Source: Pseudanabaenaceae cyanobacterium MP8IB2.15
GTDB taxonomy: Bacteria; Cyanobacteriota; Cyanobacteriia; Pseudanabaenales; Pseudanabaenaceae
DNA: 8,318 nucleotides
Assembly: GCA_030248825.1 (NCBI GenBank)
Contig: JARCMB010000483.1
Location: forward strand, 1-8,318
Reading direction: 5' to 3'
Shown here: positions 1-6,530 of the stretch, piece by piece
Layout: the number at the start of each line of letters is the position of its first letter
Position numbering within the stretch: position 1 is the first letter of the stretch
Position numbers and translations under genes: made by a program
The notes under the pieces: model-generated
Seen by the model: only the letters and a program-made list of their open reading frames with translations
Databases searched by the model: none
Told to the model about the DNA's origin: nothing

Positions 1-1
1 C

Positions 2-76
2 ACGACAACTCCGAGAAGTCAAACTACAACTCCGAAAAAGCCAACAACTCCAAAAGTTACACCGAAAAAACCATAA
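2..76 (+). CDS. C-terminal end of an upstream gene (partial), Thr/Pro/Lys-rich tail
   Basis: The frame starting at base 2 is open from the window edge and stops at TAA 74-76. Its 24 residues are almost only Thr, Pro and Lys, with repeated units such as TTTP, PKKP and TPKVTPKKP. This composition is typical of a low-complexity, disordered, positively charged tail. The other two frames lack this regular pattern, and a strong terminator follows 25 bases after the stop, so this is probably the true 3' end of a gene. The body of the protein is outside the window and its function cannot be inferred. Confidence 0.6.
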   Translation, partial: TTTPRSQTTTPKKPTTPKVTPKKP

Positions 77-100
77 CAACTAGGTTAGATAATTTTGGTG

Positions 101-136
101 AATCGATCGAATCTCATGGAGATTCGATCGATTTTT
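101..136 (+). terminator. Rho-independent terminator, 15-bp perfect stem
   Basis: Bases 101-115 (AATCGATCGAATCTC) pair perfectly with 119-133 across a 3-base loop, and TTTTT lies at 132-136. It sits 25 bases after the stop of the upstream gene and should end its transcript. The stem contains the palindrome TCGATCGA, and the hairpin at 809-855 reuses nearly the same arm. Confidence 0.85.
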
Positions 137-196
137 GGCTTGAATAGCATTTGCACGGAGCTACTTCACCCAGTGAACAATCAGGTTTGATTTAGA

Positions 197-323
197 TAAG
201 AAGTTTGAATGGGATCAGTCCAAAAGCATCAGCCAATTTGAAGAAGCCAAGACCGTATTCGTCAACCCTCTGGCAGTTATCTTTGATGAAAAAGCTCATT
301 CCATAAATGCACTAAGAAGTTTG
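197..323 (+). repeat. 11-bp direct repeat flanking the brnT-like segment
   Basis: TAAGAAGTTTG occurs exactly at 197-207 and 313-323. The first copy covers the point where the BrnT similarity begins, and the second lies just after it ends. The pair may mark a short-homology rearrangement, or may be chance. Confidence 0.5.
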
Positions 324-413
324 GGACTTGAGATCATTAAAACGTATCCAAAGGTTCATAGATATCTACCAGAGGGCAGTTGTAAGATTATGATCGCCCC
401 TAAAGTTTTAGAA

Positions 414-419
414 TATAAT
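414..419 (+). promoter_or_regulatory. Possible -10 box for the 106-residue gene
   Basis: A perfect TATAAT lies 27 bases before the ATG at 447. No good -35 hexamer is found 16-18 bases upstream, so this is a weak candidate resting on the -10 box and its position. Confidence 0.25.
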
Positions 420-446
420 ACATGAGAAGTAATATCCTCCAAAAAT

Positions 447-767
447 ATGTTCAAATTAAGTGTTGAAGGATCCGATCAAATAAACAAGAATTTAAGCAGG
501 AAGCTAGAAGAGATCGAATCCAAAAACGGCAGTGCTCCCCTCAGAGAAGTTATCAACCAAGACTTCTTATCAAAGCACACCCGTTTTATTTCGCTGGATG
601 AAATGTTTCGCGCTAGCGGTTTCAAGGTGGACAATCAACAAGACCTTGAGGCATTACCGAAAGAAGAGTTGGACTTATTTATCCGCTCAATATCTACATT
701 TGAGAGTTGGAAGGTAATGCTTAATGAGGCAGGCATGGAATGGATGAAAAAGATTCTCAATCCTTAA
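447..767 (+). CDS. Small conserved-looking protein of unknown function, 106 aa
   Basis: The ORF encodes a soluble, charged protein with no signal peptide or membrane segment. The N-terminal part (1-35) is polar and probably helical. The central part (43-58) reads KHTRFISLDEMFRASG, followed by an acidic stretch and a C-terminal helix rich in Trp and Met (SWKVML, EWMKKIL). The HTRF..DEM..ASGF pattern, acidic middle and SW..ML..A..EW ending recall short hypothetical proteins I associate with prophages and other accessory DNA, but I cannot name a family. The only purine-rich sequence upstream is GAGAAG at 424-429, 17 bases from the ATG, so the ribosome site is weak. The gene follows the broken brnT fragment and converges on rtcB across a shared hairpin. 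It contains no CGATCG, unlike the cobalamin genes, which fits acquired DNA. It is probably real because the ORF is intact and protein-like. Confidence 0.6.
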   Translation: MFKLSVEGSDQINKNLSRKLEEIESKNGSAPLREVINQDFLSKHTRFISLDEMFRASGFKVDNQQDLEALPKEELDLFIRSISTFESWKVMLNEAGMEWMKKILNP

Positions 768-806
768 ACATTTGCCATTTGCCTTGCTTTCAACTTGAAA
801 TCGACT

Positions 807-855
807 AAAAATCGATCGAATCATTCCAAACTGGTCAGAACGATTCGATCGATTT
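807..855 (-). terminator. Terminator hairpin of rtcB, possibly bidirectional
   Basis: Bases 809-822 (AAATCGATCGAATC) pair with 842-855 in a perfect 14-bp stem with a 19-base loop. On the minus strand the stem is followed by TTTTT (complement of 807-811), and it begins 7 bases after the rtcB stop, so it should end rtcB transcription. It can also form in transcripts of the convergent gene at 447-767, though the T-run on that side is poor (GATTTAGATTATTT). Confidence 0.8.
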
Positions 856-862
856 AGATTAT

Positions 863-2044
863 TTATCCTTTAATGCACACTACCTGTTTCAGCGTGGCGA
901 CAATCTCAACTAGGTCGGATTGATTTGCCATTACCGTTTCGATCGACTTGTAAGCACCAGGAATTTCATCAATCACCGCAGTATCCTTACGGCACTCGAC
1001 ACCTTGAGTTTGCTCGATTAGGTCATCCAAGGTGAATCGCTCCTTAGCTTTATTCCGAGACATCAATCGTCCCGCACCGTGGCTGCAAGAACAGTAACTG
1101 TGAGCATTCCCTTTGCCCTTGACAATGAAAGATTTTGCTCCCATTGAGCCAGGAATGATGCCGTAGTCTTGTTCGCGGGCACGCACGGCTCCTTTGCGAG
1201 TGACGTACACTTCTTCGTCGAAATGTACTTCCTTCTCGGCGTAATTGTGATGACAGTTAACCGATAGCAATGGTCTAGAAGGCTTACCACCTGCTAGATG
1301 CTTTTCGATAATCCGCTTAAACCGAGCCATCATCACATCCCGATTAAATAGAGCGTACTGCTGCGCCCACTGCAAATCGTGCCAGTAAGCATGAAATTCA
1401 GGGGTTTGGGTGACAAAGTAAGCCAAGTCAGGATCGTTAAGACGAGTACCACCCAGCTTTGCCAATTCCTTCGCAGAATTGATATGACACTGCGCCATCA
1501 TGTTGCCAATCCCACGCGAACCTGAGTGCAACATCAGCCAGACTTGCGACTCAGTATCGACACACACCTCAATGAAGTGATTGCCGCCGCCGAGCGAACC
1601 CAACTGCCGCATCGCCTTGCCCTGTTGAGTTTGAACGCCGCGATGGAGATGTTTAAATTCATCCCAATGCTGCCAGTTTTGGACAGACTTCTCAATCTCT
1701 TTGTTATCAGAAAATCCCACAGGAATTTCGGCTTCAAGATCCAAACGGATCTTTTTTAGCTTTCCTTCCAATTGTCCAACACTATATGGAGTCTTGATTG
1801 CAGACATTCCGCAACCCACATCGACTCCGACAGCCGCAGGAATAATCGCATCTTTGGTGGCAATTACGGAACCAACTAGTGCTCCTTTACCAAGATGGAC
1901 ATCGGGCATCAGGGCGACGTGCTTGAATACAAAAGGGAGAGAGGCAACATTTCTTGCCATTTTGGTTTCTGCATGACCGAGATCGTGATTCGCCCAAGAC
2001 AAGATAGGAACTGGGGTTGATAGTTCTAAATTTTCGTAGGGCAT
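863..2044 (-). CDS. rtcB: RtcB RNA ligase, GTP- and Mn-dependent (3'-phosphate / 5'-OH)
   Basis: RtcB joins RNA 2',3'-cyclic phosphate or 3'-phosphate ends to 5'-hydroxyl ends through a guanylated histidine, using GTP and Mn2+. It acts in tRNA splicing in some lineages and in RNA repair in bacteria. The 393 residues are near the usual bacterial length of about 400. Signature motifs are in order: DVGCGM (75-80, metal ligand Cys78), GGGNHF (152-157, Asn155 and His156), HSGSRG (173-178), CHHNY (264-268), the PGSMG segment (298-302) and SHGAGR (321-326), whose His322 is the expected guanylation site. All expected ligands are present, so the enzyme should be active. The ATG at 2044 has GAGGAG nine bases upstream on the minus strand. 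No archease or RtcA gene is beside it. It is divergent from the M48-like gene and appears to be transcribed alone between its own promoter and terminator. Confidence 0.95.
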   Translation of the reverse strand: MPYENLELSTPVPILSWANHDLGHAETKMARNVASLPFVFKHVALMPDVHLGKGALVGSVIATKDAIIPAAVGVDVGCGMSAIKTPYSVGQLEGKLKKIRLDLEAEIPVGFSDNKEIEKSVQNWQHWDEFKHLHRGVQTQQGKAMRQLGSLGGGNHFIEVCVDTESQVWLMLHSGSRGIGNMMAQCHINSAKELAKLGGTRLNDPDLAYFVTQTPEFHAYWHDLQWAQQYALFNRDVMMARFKRIIEKHLAGGKPSRPLLSVNCHHNYAEKEVHFDEEVYVTRKGAVRAREQDYGIIPGSMGAKSFIVKGKGNAHSYCSCSHGAGRLMSRNKAKERFTLDDLIEQTQGVECRKDTAVIDEIPGAYKSIETVMANQSDLVEIVATLKQVVCIKG

Positions 2045-2089
2045 AATCTGATTCTCCTCGGTTCGGTTTAGCTACTGCTTTTAGAAAGG

Positions 2090-2118
2090 TTTATAACGGT
2101 GATGGGAATAATTGTGAA
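2090..2118 (-). promoter_or_regulatory. Sigma70-type promoter of rtcB
   Basis: On the minus strand, TTCACA (2113-2118) and TATAAA (2090-2095) are separated by exactly 17 bases, each matching five of six consensus positions. Transcription would start near 2083, giving a leader of about 40 bases that holds the GAGGAG ribosome site. Confidence 0.55.
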
Positions 2119-2142
2119 GCACTTGTTTGTTGACTTAATTTA

Positions 2143-2171
2143 TTCACATTGCTGTCATAAGACAATATACT
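2143..2171 (+). promoter_or_regulatory. Sigma70-type promoter of the M48-like gene
   Basis: TTCACA (2143-2148) and TATACT (2166-2171) are separated by 17 bases. Transcription would start near 2178, about 68 bases before the ATG. The -35 hexamer is identical to that of the divergent rtcB promoter, and the two -35 boxes are 24 bases apart. Confidence 0.5.
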
Positions 2172-2245
2172 ACAACGTATTACATAATGCAACTAGGTTC
2201 ACAACACTGGCACAATATAGCCATAGCTAAGAGGACTGGAGCGAT

Positions 2246-4315
2246 ATGTCACTGAAAGCTGGGAAAGAAGCTTTGCTGCGAAAACGATATACCGAGTCGA
2301 TCGCATTATTGCTGGAATACTGTGATGGGCATCCTAACCGTAAAGCCAAAGACTACATTCAGGCGCAGATGTTGCTGGTGAGTGCGTATCAACGCAGTGG
2401 TAGAGCTGATAAGGCGATCGATATTTGTGAGTCGATCGGCAAGAGCAGTAACCCCGAACTTCAGGCATGGGCAACGAAATCACTGGTGACTTTGCAGCAA
2501 AAACTGGCTGAAGCACCTGCGGAGCCAGCGCGAGATCATGAGACTAAATCGGTGGTCAAGTCTCAAGCCAACCGTTATCGCAAACGCAACGTCACTTTAA
2601 CGATCGAACCACGCCGTAAGTTGATGTTCGCTTTAGCCATGCTGTTCACGGTGTTAGCTAACATCGGGATGGTATTTTTGATTTTCTTGTGGATTGCCAG
2701 TTTAAATACGTTAGAGGTTAATTCTGCTTGGCTGACTGCGGTTAATATCGCCACTGGTTTCGCGAGTATTCTGCTATTTTTTATGTCACCTTGGCTGATT
2801 GAGACGGTGCAGAAACAGATTTATACGACGCAATGGGTGACGCTGGCTGACTTGGACGAGAAATGTCCTGAAGCGGTGGAAATAATTGAGGAGTTTTGTA
2901 CTAACCGTAATCTCGATATCCCGCGATTGGGATGGATCGAAGATGATCACCCTGTCGCTTTCACCTATGGGATTTTGCCCAATTCGGCGCGGATTGTAGT
3001 CAGTCGCGGCTTATTTACGAACCTCGATCGAGATGAAATTGCGGCTGTTTATGCACATCAGCTCGGACAGATCGCTAACTACAGCTTTTCGGTGATTACT
3101 TTTGCGTCGATTTTGCCACAGTTGATTTATCTTCTACACGTCAACCTCAGTCGGCTCAGTTTTCAGGCAACTAGGGGGAAGAGTGTCCTGAAGTTTCTAG
3201 CGAGGGCGGCTCTGGTTGTGCATCATTCGATCGAATATATCCAATTTTCGATTAGCCGCACTAGTTCCGATCTCAGCGATCATTATGCTGCCCAAGTTAC
3301 AGGTAATCCCAATGCCATGTCTCGCGCTCTGACTAAAATGGCACGCGGTATTTTGCGCCAAACCCAGTTAGGACAATCACCAGGTCGGATCTTGGAATCT
3401 ACCAGAGCATTGGGAACGTGCGATTACAAGACCACAACCACAGTGGGAATTGCTTTTGAAGTTTTGTATGCAGGACAGACCGATAAAAATGCTTACAAAG
3501 TTTTCTTATGGGAGTTGGCAAATCCTTGGGCAGATTTGCTAGAATTCCGCTCCACGCATTCATTGCTCGGCAGACGGATTCGCAGTCTCACCACCTATTC
3601 ACAACAGCTAGGCTTAGCCGTAGAGTATGAATTTACTAAACTTCTGAATGAAGCAAAAACGCTGAGTAAGAAGAAACTCTACACAAATTTGAGTCGAGAT
3701 CTATCGATCGAAACTGCTCCTTATGTCGGTGTAATTCTGGGATACTTCCTATCCAACTTTGTGCTGTTCTGGCTGTATAACTACTGGTTGACGCTGAGCT
3801 TATGTACGTTGGGGCTAGGAATTGGATTGATGTTTCAGGGCAGTTTGAGATATCCCAATTATCGTAAAGTTGCCGACACCGATTTGGTCAGCCTGTTGAA
3901 CGATCCATATGCCAGTACGTTAAAAGGAATGCCCGTGCAGGTTCCTGGCGAGTTGCTGGGTTACGCTGAAGCCAAAGGACATTTGGGCTATGACCTCAAG
4001 CTTGAAGATCAAGGCGGCATGATTTATCTCAATTATTTACCCAATTTGAAAATGCTTTACTCTGACCAAAAGTCGATCGTGAAACAGATGGAAGTATTGA
4101 TGGGTGAGTCGGTCGTGGTAACTGGTTGGTATCGACGCGGCGCATTACCAGTAATCGATCTGTCGAATTTACAGCCGATCTTGTTAGATAAATTAGCAGA
4201 TAAAAAAGGTGGGATAAAATCGCTCAACAGTTATCATCAACTCTGGAATAACATTGTGAGTTCTTCGATCGTGCTGGCTGGGTTATCGCTTTTGGCTTTG
4301 ACGACTTTAAGTTAG
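2246..4315 (+). CDS. Membrane M48-type protein with lost zinc site (probable pseudoprotease), 689 aa
   Basis: Residues 1-90 form a TPR-like helical region. Hydrophobic segments at about 126-153 and 162-186 make two membrane spans. Residues 200-365 match the M48 (HtpX/Ste24) core: VSRGLFTNLDRDEIAAVYAH, then the active-site helix, and later SRTSSDLSDHYAAQVTGNP. Two more spans lie near 491-532. A beta-rich domain follows (about 560-645; VPGELLGYAE, VVVTGWYRRGALP, IDLSNLQ) as in cyanobacterial M48 homologues, and a last hydrophobic segment ends the protein (670-689). Family members carry HExxH plus a downstream Glu (REYxAD). Here the helix reads HQLGQ (271-275) and the other site reads SSDLSD (340-345), so catalytic Glu, second His and third-ligand Glu are all replaced. 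A proteolytic role is therefore unlikely; a scaffold or chaperone-like role is an inference. GGAG lies 4 bases before the ATG. The frame is intact and rich in CGATCG, so this is a maintained resident gene. Confidence 0.85.
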   Translation: MSLKAGKEALLRKRYTESIALLLEYCDGHPNRKAKDYIQAQMLLVSAYQRSGRADKAIDICESIGKSSNPELQAWATKSLVTLQQKLAEAPAEPARDHETKSVVKSQANRYRKRNVTLTIEPRRKLMFALAMLFTVLANIGMVFLIFLWIASLNTLEVNSAWLTAVNIATGFASILLFFMSPWLIETVQKQIYTTQWVTLADLDEKCPEAVEIIEEFCTNRNLDIPRLGWIEDDHPVAFTYGILPNSARIVVSRGLFTNLDRDEIAAVYAHQLGQIANYSFSVITFASILPQLIYLLHVNLSRLSFQATRGKSVLKFLARAALVVHHSIEYIQFSISRTSSDLSDHYAAQVTGNPNAMSRALTKMARGILRQTQLGQSPGRILESTRALGTCDYKTTTTVGIAFEVLYAGQTDKNAYKVFLWELANPWADLLEFRSTHSLLGRRIRSLTTYSQQLGLAVEYEFTKLLNEAKTLSKKKLYTNLSRDLSIETAPYVGVILGYFLSNFVLFWLYNYWLTLSLCTLGLGIGLMFQGSLRYPNYRKVADTDLVSLLNDPYASTLKGMPVQVPGELLGYAEAKGHLGYDLKLEDQGGMIYLNYLPNLKMLYSDQKSIVKQMEVLMGESVVVTGWYRRGALPVIDLSNLQPILLDKLADKKGGIKSLNSYHQLWNNIVSSSIVLAGLSLLALTTLS

Positions 4316-4333
4316 AGAGTGAGTTAGAGAGAA
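4310..4333 (+). repeat. Two tandem 12-base units over the stop codon
   Basis: AGTTAGAGAG is repeated at 4310-4319 and 4322-4331 with period 12. The first copy contains the TAG stop of the M48-like gene. It is probably a small local duplication in the 22-bp gap between convergent genes. No terminator hairpin is visible there. Confidence 0.5.
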
Positions 4334-4337
4334 TTAA

Positions 4338-4943
4338 TCAAAAAACTGGAGGAAGGATAGAGGTAAGGTCGATCGAGAGATTTGGGAAAGCTAATGGAGA
4401 AACTTGATTGGGTTCGGTGAGAATGAGATGGCTGGTGTAACCTGTGGAGATTGGGTGGCGGAAGATGTGAAGTTGGCGGTTTTTTAGATCTAAGACCCAA
4501 TAGTCAGCGATGCCAGCTTCGGCATAAAGTTTATCTTTGATCTCGCAGTCATGTTTCAGGGTTAAACTTGCTACTTCTACAATGAGATAGATATCACGAG
4601 GACGGGGATGGAGATCGGCATAATCTAAGACTGTACCTCTGACGATCGATAGATCTGGTTCTGGCTCAGAGAAATCGTCTAGCTGGATGGGGTCTTGGGT
4701 AAGAATCAGAGCAGTGTTGCCAAGTCGATCGCGCAACTGATTCGCCAACAGGTGTAATGATGTCACATGAGGAGTTCCTTTTGCCGCCATTAGTACAATC
4801 TGTCCGTTAATTAGTTCAGTGCGTTCAGTCGGGTTGAGAATGCCCAACTCACTCATATGATGGTAGTCTTGTACTGTCCAACGTTTGAGAAGCTTAGGCT
4901 CTATGGTAAGTGTTGAGTTTGTTAGAGTCTCGATCGCTGTCAT
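4338..4943 (-). CDS. Uma2-family protein (PD-(D/E)xK fold, DUF820)
   Basis: Uma2 proteins are restriction-endonuclease-like proteins found in many copies in cyanobacteria; their biological role is mostly unknown. The 201 residues have the usual length. Motifs in order are ELINGQIVLMAAKGTPH (44-59), EPEPDLS (93-99, with the active-site Asp97), LIVEVAS (120-126, Glu123), and a D-x3-K-x3-Y pattern (Asp132, Lys136, Tyr140) running into AEAGIADYWVLDL. All core acidic and basic positions are present, so the nuclease fold should be intact. One deviation is Cys133 where Arg is usual after Asp132. The ATG at 4943 has no clear Shine-Dalgarno sequence (CTTCAAACTCCG precedes it), but the N-terminal length fits. 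It stands alone, convergent with the M48-like gene and divergent from cobG, and contains four CGATCG sites, so it looks resident. Confidence 0.9.
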   Translation of the reverse strand: MTAIETLTNSTLTIEPKLLKRWTVQDYHHMSELGILNPTERTELINGQIVLMAAKGTPHVTSLHLLANQLRDRLGNTALILTQDPIQLDDFSEPEPDLSIVRGTVLDYADLHPRPRDIYLIVEVASLTLKHDCEIKDKLYAEAGIADYWVLDLKNRQLHIFRHPISTGYTSHLILTEPNQVSPLAFPNLSIDLTSILPPVF

Positions 4944-4971
4944 CGGAGTTTGAAGGTAAAGGGTAAAAGTT

Positions 4972-5000
4972 TTGATTCGAGTTGTCGTTATATTTATAAT
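4972..5000 (+). promoter_or_regulatory. Promoter of the cobG-cobH-cobI operon
   Basis: TTGATT (4972-4977) and a perfect TATAAT (4995-5000) are separated by 17 bases. The start of transcription would be near 5007, leaving a leader of about 50 bases before cobG. This leader is too short for a cobalamin riboswitch, and no B12-box-like sequence is seen. Confidence 0.55.
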
Positions 5001-5043
5001 ATCTCTTCAAACGGCGATCTTTGGAAACCGTAAATTAGTTCAG

Positions 5044-5061
5044 ATGGATTTGCTCACTTGA
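5044..5061 (+). other. Five-codon mini-ORF (MDLLT) ending on the cobG start codon
   Basis: ATG 5044-5046 opens a frame of five codons ending in TGA 5059-5061. The TGA overlaps the proposed TTG start of cobG (5058-5060) as TTGA, an arrangement that could permit reinitiation. No clear ribosome site precedes the ATG, so translation of the mini-ORF is unproven. Confidence 0.3.
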
Positions 5062-6530
5062 AACCTGAATTCGCTATTTGTCCTAGTTTATTCGCTCCCG
5101 CTTCGGCTCAGGATGGTATCCTTTCACGCCTTCGCATTCCTGGGGGGATACTGACGACACGGCAATGTGAGGCGATCTCACAACTCACCGACCAGTTTGC
5201 CGATCGATCTGTGCAAATTACCAATCGCGCCAATATTCAAATTCGGGGGATGCAAACTTGCCTCGATTCTGAAACTCTAAATAACCTCCAAAAACTGGGA
5301 TTGGCATCATCGATCGAATCAGTAGATGCGATCCGTAATATTATGAGCAGTCCGACCGCAGGGATCGATCGACAGCAACTATTCGATCCTCGTCCACTGG
5401 TACGTGAGTGGAATGATTATCTGATCGCTCATCCCAATCTGGCTGTGTTATCGCCAAAGTTCAGTGTTTGTTTTGATGGTGGCGAGTCTGTATCGGTGAT
5501 CGATCGGCCGAACGATCTTGGTTTGAGCGCAGAGCAGATCGATCGTGAGATTTATTTGCGGCTCTATTTAAGTACTGGAGATCGAGGTGATGCTCCGCAT
5601 GATGTGGGAGTTTCGATCGCACCCGCTCAAGTCTTAGCAGTTCTAGTTGCTTTGACCGAGGTTTATTGGGATTACACCTGCAAGAATTCCCATCTCAACT
5701 CGCAAGCTAAATCTCGTAAGCCTCGTCTGAGAGAGCTTTTAGCCGCTCATGGTGTTGAAGCATATCTTCATGATGTCGAGAACCTTCTTACTTTCCCACT
5801 CATGAGATCGCCGAAATCTCTCGAAAATCCCAACAAGAATTCATACAAACATCTCGGCGTTCATGCTCAAGCCCAAATGGGATACTCCTATATTGGCATT
5901 GTGATTCCACTTGGGCGATTGGATTCTACTCAGTTCCGTGGATTGGGAAATTTAGCAGAGCAATATGGGAACGGCGAACTACGATTAACGCCTTGGCAAA
6001 ATGCGATCGTTCCCAATATCCCAAATATTTCACTAGAAATTGTCCAAAAAGGGATTGAGAATTTGGGATTGTCATGGTCAGCTAATCATCCTTACAGTTC
6101 GATCGTGGCTTGTTCTGGGATCACAGGTTGTAAATCTTCTGCTACCGATACTCAAGCTCATGCCAAGTCGATCGCCTTATATCTTGAACAATCTCTGGTG
6201 ATCGATCGACCGATAAATATCCATTTAAGTGGTTGCGATCGATCTTGTGCTCAGCACCAAAAGAGTGATATTGCTTTGCTTGGTGTTACGGTTGATGGCA
6301 AAGAAGCTTATCAGATCTACGTTGGCGAAGAGATCGCAGATGTCGGCTCAAAATTTGGGCGATCGCTCAAGCTAGAATGTTCTACCGAGTCATTACCAAA
6401 CTTAGTCGCACACATGATCGAGATTTATCAGAGTCAACGCATTAGCAACGAGCAGAGCTTTGGAGAATTTGCCAATGAATTTTTTAATGAGATGTCGATC
6501 GAAGCATTAGGTAAGAACGTCCATGCTTGA
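5058..6530 (+). CDS. cobG: CobG, precorrin-3B synthase (O2-dependent monooxygenase)
   Basis: CobG hydroxylates precorrin-3A at C20 with O2 and NADH and forms a lactone, giving precorrin-3B in the cytoplasm; this prepares ring contraction in the aerobic B12 route. It belongs to the nitrite/sulfite reductase fold. The protein has a first ferredoxin-like half-domain with AQDGILSRLRIPGG (17-30) and QITNRANIQIRGM (53-65), and a second with GNGELRLTPWQNAIVPN (304-320). The 4Fe-4S cysteines are Cys352 and Cys358 (CSGITGC) plus Cys393 and Cys397 (CDRSC). Length 490 is slightly more than the roughly 460 I recall for the Pseudomonas enzyme. The frame opens at 5034 after an in-frame TAA and contains no ATG before the conserved ICPSLF start region. 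TTG at 5058 is therefore the best start, with GGA at 5046-5048 as a weak ribosome site. The 3' end overlaps cobH by 8 bases. The gene has about 13 CGATCG sites, the densest in the window. Confidence 0.92.
   Translation: MKPEFAICPSLFAPASAQDGILSRLRIPGGILTTRQCEAISQLTDQFADRSVQITNRANIQIRGMQTCLDSETLNNLQKLGLASSIESVDAIRNIMSSPTAGIDRQQLFDPRPLVREWNDYLIAHPNLAVLSPKFSVCFDGGESVSVIDRPNDLGLSAEQIDREIYLRLYLSTGDRGDAPHDVGVSIAPAQVLAVLVALTEVYWDYTCKNSHLNSQAKSRKPRLRELLAAHGVEAYLHDVENLLTFPLMRSPKSLENPNKNSYKHLGVHAQAQMGYSYIGIVIPLGRLDSTQFRGLGNLAEQYGNGELRLTPWQNAIVPNIPNISLEIVQKGIENLGLSWSANHPYSSIVACSGITGCKSSATDTQAHAKSIALYLEQSLVIDRPINIHLSGCDRSCAQHQKSDIALLGVTVDGKEAYQIYVGEEIADVGSKFGRSLKLECSTESLPNLVAHMIEIYQSQRISNEQSFGEFANEFFNEMSIEALGKNVHA

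Larger units (their letters stand above)
177..425 (+). pseudogene. Decayed BrnT-type toxin (DUF497) fragment
   Basis: From base 204 this frame reads FEWDQSKSISQ, then FEEAKTVFVNPLAVIFDE, then KAHS. That matches the N-terminal half of BrnT/DUF497 ribonuclease toxins, which begin roughly FEWDxxKxxxN, KHGxSFEEAxxVFxDPLA, DxxHS. The frame is open from 177 to TGA 423-425 but has no ATG, GTG or TTG start before the homology. About eight residues around the usual KHGVS segment appear deleted. After HS (near 302) the match ends, and the C-terminal half with the Arg-rich end is replaced by unrelated residues. No BrnA antitoxin follows. A dead remnant of a toxin-antitoxin pair is the best reading. What the residues encoded by 312-425 derive from is unknown. 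Confidence 0.65.

Noticed and set aside
422..466. 14-codon ORF starting at ATG 422 as a leader peptide
   Set aside because: It has no ribosome site or recognisable sequence and overlaps the start of the 106-residue gene in another frame by chance.
770..783. Tandem ATTTGCC ATTTGCC as a possible iteron
   Set aside because: There are only two 7-base copies, with no origin-related gene or further copies nearby.
4985..5003. Promoter for the Uma2 gene in the AT-rich stretch TATATTTATAATATA
   Set aside because: Several -10-like words exist on the minus strand, but none has an acceptable -35 hexamer at 16-18 bases.
4944..5057. Cobalamin riboswitch before cobG
   Set aside because: The whole gap to the Uma2 gene is 114 bases, the predicted leader is about 50 bases, and no B12-box-like sequence or multi-stem layout is seen.
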